Below are positions 1 to 6,593 of a stretch of 64,000 nucleotides of DNA, one piece after another. This DNA is from Butyrivibrio sp. AE3009. Its GTDB lineage: Bacteria; Bacillota; Clostridia; Lachnospirales; Lachnospiraceae. The notes beneath the pieces were generated by a model. The model was not told the DNA's origin. It saw only the letters and a list, made by a program, of their open reading frames with translations, and searched no databases. The position numbers were made by a program, and so were the translations under genes. The stretch's first letter is position 1. Each line of letters starts with the position of its first letter. The stretch is taken from the NCBI RefSeq assembly GCF_000420845.1, contig NZ_ATVS01000005.1, positions 1-64,000 of the forward strand, written 5' to 3'.

Positions 1-303
1 GGGATAGAGTTTGCCCTTACAGAAGAGAGCTATACATCAAAGGCTGATTTTCTTGCAATGGATGAATTGCCTGTATATTGTAAAGGAGATGACAAACCAT
101 ACTCTTTTTCCGGAAAGAGGATAAAGAGAGGCTTATACAGGCATTACGATGGTACTGTAACAAATGCAGATATAAACGGGGCTGCAAATATCTTAAGAAA
201 AGTATTCCCAAAGGTAACCCAATGGGATAGGGGCATAGTGGACATGCCCTGTTCTGCATGCTGCGTAGAGCAGCCTGCAGGTTCATGCCGCGAAGCGGCG
301 TAA
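1..303 (+). CDS. tnpB: TnpB (IS200/IS605 RNA-guided nuclease), C-terminal part, cut by window edge
   Basis: The reading frame is open from base 1 to the TAA at 301-303, about 100 codons. It matches the C-terminal end of IS605-type TnpB: an EESYTSK segment, then NADINGAANI, which carries the last RuvC aspartate, and a short tail. In this TnpB group the zinc-finger cysteines are replaced by the EESYTSK region, and none are seen here. TnpB is a nuclease guided by an RNA made from the 3' end of its own gene. The N-terminal two thirds lie outside the window, so it cannot be said whether the gene is intact. No tnpA is seen on this side. The right end of the element follows immediately. Confidence 0.85.
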   Translation, partial: GIEFALTEESYTSKADFLAMDELPVYCKGDDKPYSFSGKRIKRGLYRHYDGTVTNADINGAANILRKVFPKVTQWDRGIVDMPCSACCVEQPAGSCREAA

Positions 304-308
304 CAGAA

Positions 309-344
309 ACCCTTTCCGACGCAGAGTCGGTGAGGGTAGTTCAT
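309..344 (+). mobile_element. IS200/IS605 right end: hairpin plus TAGTTCAT boundary
   Basis: Just after the tnpB stop an imperfect hairpin forms: ACCCT (309-313) with AGGGT (333-337) around a CCGAC/GTCGG stem (316-320 and 326-330) with loop GCAGA. It is followed by TAGTTCAT (337-344). The complete element further along has the same layout, a hairpin followed by TAGTTGAC. In this family the terminal hairpin is the TnpA recognition site and also the 3' part of the TnpB guide RNA. The guide would begin right after about position 344. The exact cleavage point is inferred from the parallel between the two copies. Confidence 0.6.
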
Positions 345-602
345 AGCCACGAAGATGAGAAGCGAATCATCTATTCTTTTGACGGATACGATGACAAAAG
401 AATAATACATACCCCCGGAACGACTCCAAGGCTTCTCGTATACAGCGAGCAGGATGCAGTAATTAAAAGAATCATCCTTGGTCCAAAGTTCAAGAAGGTG
501 GAAGATAATCTCCCCTATTTGCAGTATCGTTGTGAAGCCTTGGCCAAAAAACTGCATTTAAACCCTATTGAGATAATCAAATCACATATCGCATACATCT
601 AA
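345..602 (+). pseudogene. 3' remnant of a DUF2971-type gene interrupted by the IS
   Basis: An open frame runs through the IS right end to the TAA at 600-602. The part downstream of the IS, about 85 codons, resembles the C-terminal end of DUF2971 proteins, with the pattern DAVIKRIILGPKFKK followed by a helical tail. The upstream ATG at 258 lies inside the IS and only adds IS-derived residues. The simplest reading is that the transposon inserted into a DUF2971 gene whose 5' part lies left of the window. DUF2971 has no established function. The family call rests on one recognisable motif. Confidence 0.5.
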
Positions 603-628
603 AATTTTAATACAGAGGAGCAATAAAA

Positions 629-1141
629 ATGTGGGAAATGGACTACGAATCAGCAGCAAATCACTGGCTTGAGAAGGACAAAGACTCAGTTCATATGGAA
701 GAGGCTGCGTTAAAGATACGAATTGAGAGCTTCATCGCCGGGCACAACACCTGTGCTCTGGCCACAGCTTCTGCAGATATGGTGAGGAATACACCAATTG
801 AGTATAACTACGTTGACGGCAATTTCTACTTCTTTTCCGAAGGCGGTCTTAAGTTCAAGGGGCTTAAGGAGAACAAGAATGTTGGCCTTGCAATCTATGA
901 GCCCTACGGCGGGTTCGTAAGTCTCAAGAGCCTTCAGGTACAGGGCGTCGCTGAGATAATTGAGCCTTTTTCCGAAGAGTATCTTAAGATCATGGAGCAC
1001 AAGAAGATTCCTGTGGAGGCAATGAAGAAGCTTCCGCAGCCAATGAACCTTATCAAGGTTGTGGCCGTGAGCATGGACTATCTGGATTCGGATCTTAAGA
1101 AGGAAGGCTTTGCAAGTAGGCAGCATATAGAATTTCATTGA
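629..1141 (+). CDS. Pyridoxamine 5'-phosphate oxidase-like FMN-binding protein
   Basis: The 170-residue product has the split-barrel fold signature of the PNPOx-like family. A short helical lead (residues 1-35) is followed by the strand-rich core starting near NTCALATAS, then the ligand-facing IEYNYVDGNFYFFSEGG stretch. Members bind FMN or F420 and act as small oxidoreductases or flavin carriers, and the substrate here cannot be told. GAGGAG (613-618) sits at normal spacing before ATG 629. It stands alone between the IS-disrupted gene and a gap with repeats. It is not the biosynthetic PdxH, because the C-terminal PLP-binding signature is absent. Confidence 0.75.
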   Translation: MWEMDYESAANHWLEKDKDSVHMEEAALKIRIESFIAGHNTCALATASADMVRNTPIEYNYVDGNFYFFSEGGLKFKGLKENKNVGLAIYEPYGGFVSLKSLQVQGVAEIIEPFSEEYLKIMEHKKIPVEAMKKLPQPMNLIKVVAVSMDYLDSDLKKEGFASRQHIEFH

Positions 1142-1154
1142 ATACAATCAAACC

Positions 1155-1217
1155 TGTAAATAGTTGTATTCAAATTCAAAAGGTGTAAATAGTTGTATAG
1201 AGGTGTAAAGAGTTGTT
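1155..1217 (+). repeat. Three imperfect direct repeats of TGTAAATAGTTGTA
   Basis: Copies lie at 1155-1169, 1184-1198 and 1204-1217; the last is a variant, TGTAAAGAGTTGT. They sit with about 29 and 20 bp periodicity in the 186-bp gap upstream of mazG. The 20-bp step is close to two helical turns. Iterated operators for a regulator are possible but not shown. Confidence 0.5.
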
Positions 1218-1327
1218 CTTTATTAGATTGACGTTGCTAATAGTTCATAGTGATATGATAATTGATATAAAAGAATTACGGTAAATGCGAAAATATTTAC
1301 GCATTAGAAGGAAAGTGGTGTCGTCAA

Positions 1328-1801
1328 ATGGCAGAGATAGACAGATTAAAAGAAATAGTAGAAACCCTTAGAAGCGAGCACGGCTGCCCCTGGGACAGGG
1401 CCCAGACTCATGAGAGCCTCAAGGCTTCGGTCATTGAGGAAGCTGCGGAGGTGGTATGCGGGATAAATATCCTGGATGAGACGAGGGACTCGGAGAATCT
1501 CAAGGAGGAGCTGGGGGACCTTCTGCTGCAGATAATGTTTCATGCGGTGATGGCGGAGGAGGAAGGTCTTTTTACCTTTGATGACGTGGTTCGGGGCATA
1601 TCGGATAAAATGGTTCGAAGGCACCCACATGTGTTCAGCGGTGTGACCTATGCTAACGAGGAAGAGATGCACGAAGCCTGGGCCAAGATCAAGAAGGAGG
1701 AAAAGGCCGGCAAGGAGTGGCATGGTGACTACCTTCCGGGGGCATTCGATGAGGCGCTTAAGCTGATAAAAAGGGCGAAAGAGAGGAAGGGCATAAGATG
1801 A
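1328..1801 (+). CDS. mazG: MazG-family nucleoside triphosphate pyrophosphohydrolase
   Basis: The 157-residue protein carries the all-alpha NTP-PPase signature: E38-x-x-E41 followed by E61-x-x-D64, the magnesium-binding residues. It also has the family start pattern around CPWDRAQTHESL (residues 20-31). MazG enzymes hydrolyse NTPs or dNTPs to the monophosphate and pyrophosphate and clear aberrant nucleotides. It is shorter than E. coli MazG (about 263 residues), holding one catalytic domain and a partial second repeat, as in many Firmicutes. A purine-rich AAGGAAAG lies somewhat far (about 11 bp) upstream of ATG 1328. The stop overlaps the rhomboid start by 4 bp (ATGA), implying translational coupling. 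Confidence 0.9.
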   Translation: MAEIDRLKEIVETLRSEHGCPWDRAQTHESLKASVIEEAAEVVCGINILDETRDSENLKEELGDLLLQIMFHAVMAEEEGLFTFDDVVRGISDKMVRRHPHVFSGVTYANEEEMHEAWAKIKKEEKAGKEWHGDYLPGAFDEALKLIKRAKERKGIR

Positions 1802-2361
1802 AAAAATTCAAGATCACATTCAATTCTCCGGTTGTGCTGGGATTCATGTTCATAAGTTTCATAGTGCTGGTGGTTGGATTCATCACAGGAGGATTCACCA
1901 ACAAGCTATTGTTCATGACGTATCATTCGGCGCTGACAGATCCGCTTACCTACCTAAGGTTCCTGACACATGTGCTGGGCCACAACGGATGGGCACATTA
2001 TATCGGGAATGCAGCGTATATACTGCTGCTGGGGCCTATGCTGGAAGAAAAATATGGCTCTAAGAGGATAGTAGAGGTGATCCTTATCACGGCGGTGGTT
2101 ACTGGACTTGTGAACTACCTATTGTTCAGGAATGTGGCGCTGTGCGGAGCAAGTGGTGTGGTGTTCGCGTTCATTCTTTTGACCTCCTTTACCAGTTTCA
2201 AGAATGGGGAAATCCCGCTGACCTTCATTCTGGTGGCAATCATCTTCATCGGGCAGCAGATCTACGACGGACTGTTCGTGCAGGACGATATATCCAATCT
2301 GTCCCATATCCTGGGCGGCATTGTGGGATCTGTTGTGGGGTACAGGCTTAACAAGAAATGA
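1798..2361 (+). CDS. Rhomboid-family intramembrane serine protease
   Basis: This 187-residue membrane protein has five to six hydrophobic segments. It has the rhomboid catalytic signature GASG (117-120, nucleophile Ser119) in one membrane helix and His170 in SHILGG in another. Asn71 in HYIGNAAY fits the oxyanion position. Rhomboids cut substrate transmembrane helices within the bilayer; the substrate is unknown. At 187 residues it is the compact core without a cytoplasmic domain. The start overlaps the mazG stop by 4 bp, so the two are probably cotranslated, although no shared function is known. Confidence 0.85.
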   Translation: MKKFKITFNSPVVLGFMFISFIVLVVGFITGGFTNKLLFMTYHSALTDPLTYLRFLTHVLGHNGWAHYIGNAAYILLLGPMLEEKYGSKRIVEVILITAVVTGLVNYLLFRNVALCGASGVVFAFILLTSFTSFKNGEIPLTFILVAIIFIGQQIYDGLFVQDDISNLSHILGGIVGSVVGYRLNKK

Positions 2362-2387
2362 TGTGATTAAATGCGTATGGGGTGCGT

Positions 2388-2696
2388 ATGAGGGGACAGA
2401 AGCAGAGAAAAGCCAATATCAAACGTATTGTTCTGGGCAAAACAGATGGAGTGTGCGCCCGCTGCGGCAGAGGGATCACCTTGGAAAAAGCGACGATAGA
2501 ACACTACGTACCAAAATACAGAGGCGGAGCAGACGATGAGAGGAATCTGCTTCCGCTGTGCAAAAACTGCAACAAGCAGAAGGGCTCTCGGATAGTGGCG
2601 GCTAAGGAGTACTATCCTTATCTTAAGGGCATGTTCTGCGCAAATGCTGATGAATACAGAGCAGAATGGGAGAGGGAAAAAGATGGAACTGTATAA
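2388..2696 (+). CDS. Small HNH endonuclease
   Basis: This protein of about 102 residues carries an HNH nuclease motif: CARCG, then a core histidine in TIEHYVPKYRGG, and a second pair CKNCNKQKGS. The two CxxC pairs hold the structural zinc and the His starts the catalytic beta-beta-alpha-metal fold. Two starts are possible, GTG 2382 or ATG 2388. The ATG is preferred because GGGG (2379-2382) sits about 5 bp upstream. It could be a stand-alone DNA nicking or repair enzyme, or a restriction-type nuclease. The neighbourhood of nucleotide and DNA maintenance genes slightly favours repair. Confidence 0.8.
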   Translation: MRGQKQRKANIKRIVLGKTDGVCARCGRGITLEKATIEHYVPKYRGGADDERNLLPLCKNCNKQKGSRIVAAKEYYPYLKGMFCANADEYRAEWEREKDGTV

Positions 2697-2746
2697 CGGA
2701 AGATCTGAGAATGCTGAGGGGAGGCTCCCCAGAGAAGTGAGGTTTT

Positions 2747-3907
2747 ATGCCATTTCAAATTATCAGGAATGATATTACAAAGGTTAAAGCAGATGCCATA
2801 GTAAATACTGCGAATCCGAATGTAGCGATTGGTGCGGGTGTTGATACGGCTATTTACAAGGCAGCAGGCGAGGAGAAGCTTCTTGCGGAGAGGGCTAAGA
2901 TCGGGCAACTTGAGCCGGGGAAAGTGGGGATAACACCTGCTTTTAATTTAAAGGCGAAGTATATTATCCATGCCAGCGGGCCCTGGTGGGAAGGCGGAGA
3001 TTATGGCGAGGCGGATCTTTTGAGAGCCTGCTATGACAAGTCTTTGGCTCTGGCCTATGAGCATGGGTGTAAGTCGATTGCTTTTCCTCTATTGGCAACG
3101 GGGACCTATGGATTTCCGAAGCGGCTTGGAATCGAGATAGCCGTAAATTCTTTTACCGAATTTCTCACTGAACATGAGATGGAGATATTTCTGGTGGTGT
3201 TCGGGCAGAAGTCTGTCAGGATCTCCGGGGAACTGGGAGAAGAGGTTCGTAGCTTCATTGACGATGAGTATGTTGCTGCGACTCTTGATGAAGAGTACAG
3301 AGCAGAACGTCCATGGAATCGAGAATATGTTGAAGCCTCAATTGACGCCGCAGAATTTGAGGATGAAGAAACTGAAGATGAAGAAATCTATGATGAAGAA
3401 GCCTATGATGAGCCGGATAACAGACCTAAGGGTAGTATAATCCATGGCTCCAATATGCTGGCTTCTCTATGTTCGCCCGGTGCCAAGGAGGCTAATGAAG
3501 CTAAGGAACCTAAGCTCTTTGCTGCCGGCAAAGCGATGTCTCTCGATGATGCCTTAAAGAGCATGTACACTGATTCCTTCGAGAAGCACCTTCAGCAGCT
3601 GATCAACAAGAAAGGCCTCAAGAATTCTGAAGTCTATGCTGCGGCAAATATTTCCAAGCAGTATTTTTCCAAGCTGCTAAAAGGCCAGGTCAAGCCGTCC
3701 AAGGAAAAGGTTCTCGCCCTTGCGGTGGGGCTACAGCTCAACATGGATGAGGCGGTGGATTTCCTCAGGCTTGCGGGATATGCGCTGTCGCCGGTATCTC
3801 AGACGGATGTGATAGTTGAGTATTTCATAAGGCACAGGGAATATAGCGTTATGAAAATAGATATCGTGCTGTTCGATTACGGGCTGAGTCCATTATCCAA
3901 CGGCTGA
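2747..3907 (+). CDS. Macro-domain protein fused to an XRE-like helix-turn-helix
   Basis: Residues 1-160 are a macro domain, which binds ADP-ribose: the D-I-V-N-T-A-N-P start motif, a G-A-G-V-D loop and the LLATGTYGFP phosphate loop. Residues about 185-225 are a strongly acidic linker of Glu and Asp with Tyr. Residues about 275-345 look like an XRE-type DNA-binding fold (NISKQYFSKLLKG as recognition helix). A C-terminal motif with VIVEYFIRHREY follows. Macro domains remove or read ADP-ribose marks; coupling to DNA binding suggests a regulator sensing ADP-ribose or NAD damage products. The VWA gene downstream is separated by a terminator, so it is probably a separate unit. Confidence 0.8.
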   Translation: MPFQIIRNDITKVKADAIVNTANPNVAIGAGVDTAIYKAAGEEKLLAERAKIGQLEPGKVGITPAFNLKAKYIIHASGPWWEGGDYGEADLLRACYDKSLALAYEHGCKSIAFPLLATGTYGFPKRLGIEIAVNSFTEFLTEHEMEIFLVVFGQKSVRISGELGEEVRSFIDDEYVAATLDEEYRAERPWNREYVEASIDAAEFEDEETEDEEIYDEEAYDEPDNRPKGSIIHGSNMLASLCSPGAKEANEAKEPKLFAAGKAMSLDDALKSMYTDSFEKHLQQLINKKGLKNSEVYAAANISKQYFSKLLKGQVKPSKEKVLALAVGLQLNMDEAVDFLRLAGYALSPVSQTDVIVEYFIRHREYSVMKIDIVLFDYGLSPLSNG

Positions 3908-3911
3908 TGTG

Positions 3912-3943
3912 ATAGGTCGCCTTCGGGTTGACCTATTTCTTTT
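3912..3943 (+). terminator. Rho-independent terminator after the macro-HTH gene
   Basis: ATAGGTC (3912-3918) pairs with GACCTAT (3930-3936). An inner CC/GG pair and a TTCG tetraloop complete the hairpin, and TTTCTTTT follows. Confidence 0.85.
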
Positions 3944-4022
3944 GCCCAAAATGTATTATTACCTTACAAACAAGGACAGCTCACTGTAGGGAGCTGATGA
4001 TGAGATGATGGAGGTAATTAAG

Positions 4023-4706
4023 ATGAGTAAAGGATATACAGAAATCGTTTATATTTTGGACAGGTCAGGTTCTATGGGCGGCCTTGAGTCAGACACCATC
4101 GGAGGCTTCAACTCCATGATGGAGAAGCAGAAGAAGACCGGGGAAAAAGCAGTTGTGTCAACAGTTCTTTTTGACGATGAGTGCGAAGTCATTCACGACA
4201 GAGTGCCGATTGAAAAGATCGAGAAGATGACCGACAAGCAGTACTACGTAAGAGGCTGCACAGCGCTTCTGGACGCAGTGGGCGGCGCTATCCATCACAT
4301 TGGCAACGTTCACAAGTACGCCCGCAAGGAGGACAGACCTGAGAAGACCATCGTTGTCATTACCACAGATGGAATGGAGAATGCCAGCAGGAAGTACTCC
4401 CGCGAGAAGATCGAGAAGATGGTTAAGAAGCAGCAAAAGAAGTACGGCTGGGAGTTCATCTTTATCGGCGCCAATATCGATGCCTATGCTGAGGCGCAGA
4501 AGTACGGAATCCGCAAGGACAGGGCCGTTAATTATGTCAGCGATACGATCGGCACCGCCGGTGTGTATGCAGGAGTATCCAAGGCGGTTTGCTCGGTAAT
4601 GATGGCGGAGAGCGCGGATGAAGCAGATGAGTGCCTCACAGGTAGTGGCTGGAACGAGGAGATCAATGAGGACTATATGAGAAGAGGCAAGAAGGTAAGG
4701 AGATGA
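4023..4706 (+). CDS. VWA-domain protein with intact MIDAS
   Basis: The product is about 227 residues and almost entirely a von Willebrand A domain. The metal-binding MIDAS is complete: DRSGSM near the N-terminus, a threonine in RGCTALLDA and the aspartate in ITTDGMEN. There is no signal peptide or membrane helix, so it is cytoplasmic. The start at 4023 is preferred over ATG 4005 because GGAGG (4010-4014) lies 8 bp upstream of it. Stand-alone bacterial VWA proteins of this type are often near TerD-type or macro-domain genes, and the macro-HTH gene is directly upstream. Its partner is unknown. Confidence 0.85.
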   Translation: MSKGYTEIVYILDRSGSMGGLESDTIGGFNSMMEKQKKTGEKAVVSTVLFDDECEVIHDRVPIEKIEKMTDKQYYVRGCTALLDAVGGAIHHIGNVHKYARKEDRPEKTIVVITTDGMENASRKYSREKIEKMVKKQQKKYGWEFIFIGANIDAYAEAQKYGIRKDRAVNYVSDTIGTAGVYAGVSKAVCSVMMAESADEADECLTGSGWNEEINEDYMRRGKKVRR

Positions 4707-4711
4707 TTAAG

Positions 4712-4758
4712 TACCCATGTCGGTAAAAAATGAAAAATATGCCGATATGGGTATTCTT
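4712..4758 (+). terminator. Probable terminator hairpin with an A-rich loop
   Basis: TACCCATGTCGG (4712-4723) pairs with CCGATATGGGTA (4742-4753), including one G-U pair. The 18-nt A-rich loop is followed by TTCTTAT. The T-run is weak. Confidence 0.55.
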
Positions 4759-4826
4759 ATGTCGGCGTATTTCCTGTAAGATGGATATGGACGTTTGCGA
4801 AGACTTAAGCGGAGATGCTATAAAAT

Positions 4827-5411
4827 ATGTGCGGAAGATACTTTTTTGACGGGGCAACTGCATATGAAATCGAGGAAGAGCTGCATCTTCCTAAGGGGAT
4901 GCTTAGTACCCGCGCGGGCGATATCACTCCCGGAATGGTAACGCCGGGGATTATCCGCAGCAAGAGCGGGGACGCCAACATCGCCTTGTCAGAGCTGTTC
5001 TGGGGGATTGCATCCAAGGATAAAAAGCTCATAATTAATGCCAGAGCTGAGTCGGCGGCAGATAAATCAATGTTCGCTGACAGTATCCGAAACAGGAGAT
5101 GTATTCTGCCTGCGGCGGGATTCTACGAGTGGGATCCCGGCAAGACGAAGTTCACGTTCAGAAGGTCTGACAAGAAGCCTATGTATCTTGCAGGTTTCTA
5201 TGACCTTAGCGATAACAAGGACTCTTTTGTGATACTGACAACTGCGGCCAATGCGTCGATGCGGCCCGTTCACGACAGAATGCCTGTCATGATAGATAAG
5301 AGGAATGTCAGGGAGTATCTTAATGACTCTTTCGCAGCAATGGATATGATAAAAGAGCCGATGCCGGAGCTGGCACGGAGCAGTGACTACGAGCAGCTAA
5401 GCCTGTTCTGA
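4827..5411 (+). CDS. SRAP-domain protein (YedK/HMCES-like abasic-site crosslinker)
   Basis: The 194-residue protein starts MCGRYF, so that Cys2 becomes the N-terminal catalytic nucleophile after methionine removal. This is the defining SRAP feature. Other conserved parts follow: NARAES, the catalytic glutamate in GFYEW, and the histidine in VHDRMPV. The E. coli homologue YedK forms a covalent thiazolidine with abasic sites in single-stranded DNA, shielding them during replication. Length matches the family (about 200 to 220). The only plausible start is ATG 4827, because Cys2 is essential. It sits between VWA and Nudix genes in a nucleotide-maintenance cluster. Confidence 0.92.
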   Translation: MCGRYFFDGATAYEIEEELHLPKGMLSTRAGDITPGMVTPGIIRSKSGDANIALSELFWGIASKDKKLIINARAESAADKSMFADSIRNRRCILPAAGFYEWDPGKTKFTFRRSDKKPMYLAGFYDLSDNKDSFVILTTAANASMRPVHDRMPVMIDKRNVREYLNDSFAAMDMIKEPMPELARSSDYEQLSLF

Positions 5412-5499
5412 GGAATGTTTCCATAACTACATGGGAAAATACAGTTGTGGAAAAATGCGGGGAGATTCATACGAAGCATAAGAAACTGAGGTAAATCTG

Positions 5500-5901
5500 A
5501 TGAAAACAGTAAATGTAGTCGCAGCAGTTATTTGCGACAACTATGAACATAAGACAAAGGTATTCGCCACCCAGCGCGGCTACGGCGATTTCAAGGACGG
5601 CTGGGAGTTTCCCGGCGGTAAGATCGAAGAAGGAGAGACGCCGCAGCAGGCGCTTGTAAGGGAGATCAAAGAGGAGCTTGCCACGGACATCGAAGTCCAT
5701 GACCTGATAGATGTCATCGATTATGATTATGAGGCTTTTCACCTTCACATGCACTGCTTCTGGGCAACAGTACAAAAGGGCCATCTGTCACTCTTGGAAC
5801 ATGAGGCAGCGAAGTGGGTGACGTGGGACGACATCGGTGATGTCAACTGGCTCCCCGCAGATGAAGGACTGATAAGTAAGATCACAGAATATCTTAAATA
5901 G
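5500..5901 (+). CDS. Nudix hydrolase, MutT/CTP-pyrophosphohydrolase type
   Basis: A single-domain Nudix enzyme of 133 residues. The Nudix box runs from G40 through E46, R54-E55 and E58-E59 (GGKIEEGETPQQ then REIKEEL); the usual final glycine of the box is replaced by Ala61. The pattern FKDGWEFPGGK before the box is typical of MutT-like (deoxy)nucleoside triphosphate pyrophosphatases, which remove oxidised or modified nucleotides. The exact substrate (8-oxo-dGTP or methylated dCTP) cannot be read from sequence. GAGG lies 8 bp before ATG 5500. It is followed after 27 bp by the MIF-like gene and probably cotranscribed with it. Confidence 0.88.
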   Translation: MKTVNVVAAVICDNYEHKTKVFATQRGYGDFKDGWEFPGGKIEEGETPQQALVREIKEELATDIEVHDLIDVIDYDYEAFHLHMHCFWATVQKGHLSLLEHEAAKWVTWDDIGDVNWLPADEGLISKITEYLK

Positions 5902-5928
5902 ATCCGGCACATACTAAGGAGGAAGATC

Positions 5929-6273
5929 ATGCCATTTATTTCAACCAAAACCAACGTAACAGTATCCAAAGAAAAAGAGACACAGCTCAAGGAACGCCTT
6001 GGTAAGGCCATCTCAATCATTCCCGGTAAGAGCGAGAACTGGCTCATGCTGGCCATCGAGGGAGACATCCCCATGTACTTCAGAGGCGACGACTCTCAGC
6101 CCACAGCATTCATAGAAGTTAAGATCTACGGCGACGCATCTTCCGACGTATACGGCAAGATGACCAAAGAGCTGACAGGTATCTACGGGGACATCCTCGG
6201 AGTTGCTCCCGACCACATGTACATCCGCTACTTCGGCTCCGATGACTGGGGATGGAATGGAAATAATTTCTAA
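5929..6273 (+). CDS. MIF/phenylpyruvate tautomerase-related protein
   Basis: The 114-residue protein starts MPF, giving an N-terminal Pro after methionine removal, which is the catalytic base of the tautomerase superfamily. Length and internal repeat pattern fit MIF-like trimers (about 115 residues). The segment GVAPDHMYIRYFGSDDWGWNG matches the C-terminal beta structure. Known members tautomerise phenylpyruvate or related keto-enols, but the physiological substrate in bacteria is unclear. It has a perfect AAGGAGG site before ATG 5929. It closes the housekeeping cluster that began at mazG. Confidence 0.85.
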   Translation: MPFISTKTNVTVSKEKETQLKERLGKAISIIPGKSENWLMLAIEGDIPMYFRGDDSQPTAFIEVKIYGDASSDVYGKMTKELTGIYGDILGVAPDHMYIRYFGSDDWGWNGNNF

Positions 6274-6362
6274 AATTTTGTTGTGTTTTATATGAACAAT
6301 TTACAATTGACGCGACTATTTCGAAAGAATAGAATGTAGAAGGAAATAACAGGACAATAATC

Positions 6363-6431
6363 ATGTGTGGAGATTGTTGTCAGATATATTGCTATTATTG
6401 CAGCAGATTAGGAAGAAAATGGAAACAATAG
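6363..6431 (+). CDS. Possible 22-residue Cys-rich peptide
   Basis: ATG 6363 opens 22 codons ending TAG. The peptide has five cysteines at positions 2, 5, 6, 10 and 13 and a basic tail (GRKWKQ). AGGA (6351-6354) lies 8 bp upstream. A strong terminator follows 90 bp later. It may be a real small protein, a leader peptide or chance. There is no homology I recognise. Confidence 0.25.
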   Translation: MCGDCCQIYCYYCSRLGRKWKQ

Positions 6432-6521
6432 TTATAGGTTCAACTGAATTATGTGATGTTCATATGAATGCGACATAGCGGTGCGCAGCATAGAAATATG
6501 CAATATTTATTGGGCTATTAG

Positions 6522-6562
6522 GAGCGCGACTGAATGTTCGGCATTTAGTTTGCGCTCTTTTT
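6522..6562 (+). terminator. Strong rho-independent terminator upstream of the TPR gene
   Basis: GAGCGC (6522-6527) pairs with GCGCTC (6552-6557). An inner ACTGAATG/CATTTAGT stem with one G-U pair closes on a TTCGG loop, and a T-run follows. It lies 31 bp before the TPR start and could work as a simple terminator or as an attenuator. Confidence 0.85.
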
Positions 6563-6593
6563 ATGCAAAAAAATAGAATCAGGAGGGAATGGT

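Larger units (their letters stand above)
6274..6593 (+). other. 320-bp gap: short Cys-rich ORF and a strong terminator hairpin
   Basis: Between the MIF-like gene and the TPR gene the DNA is AT-rich. It holds a 22-codon ORF (6363-6431), a terminator (6522-6562) and the AGGAGG site of the TPR gene. The terminator lies about 250 bp after the last gene, so a short transcript made within this gap is possible. No known riboswitch class was recognised. Confidence 0.5.

Noticed and set aside
258-345. ATG 258 as the start of the DUF2971-like protein
   Set aside because: The first 29 codons lie in IS sequence and have no SD of their own.
6363-6562. Cysteine attenuator of the TPR gene
   Set aside because: No alternative pairing arm within or near the short ORF, and the downstream gene has no link to sulfur metabolism.
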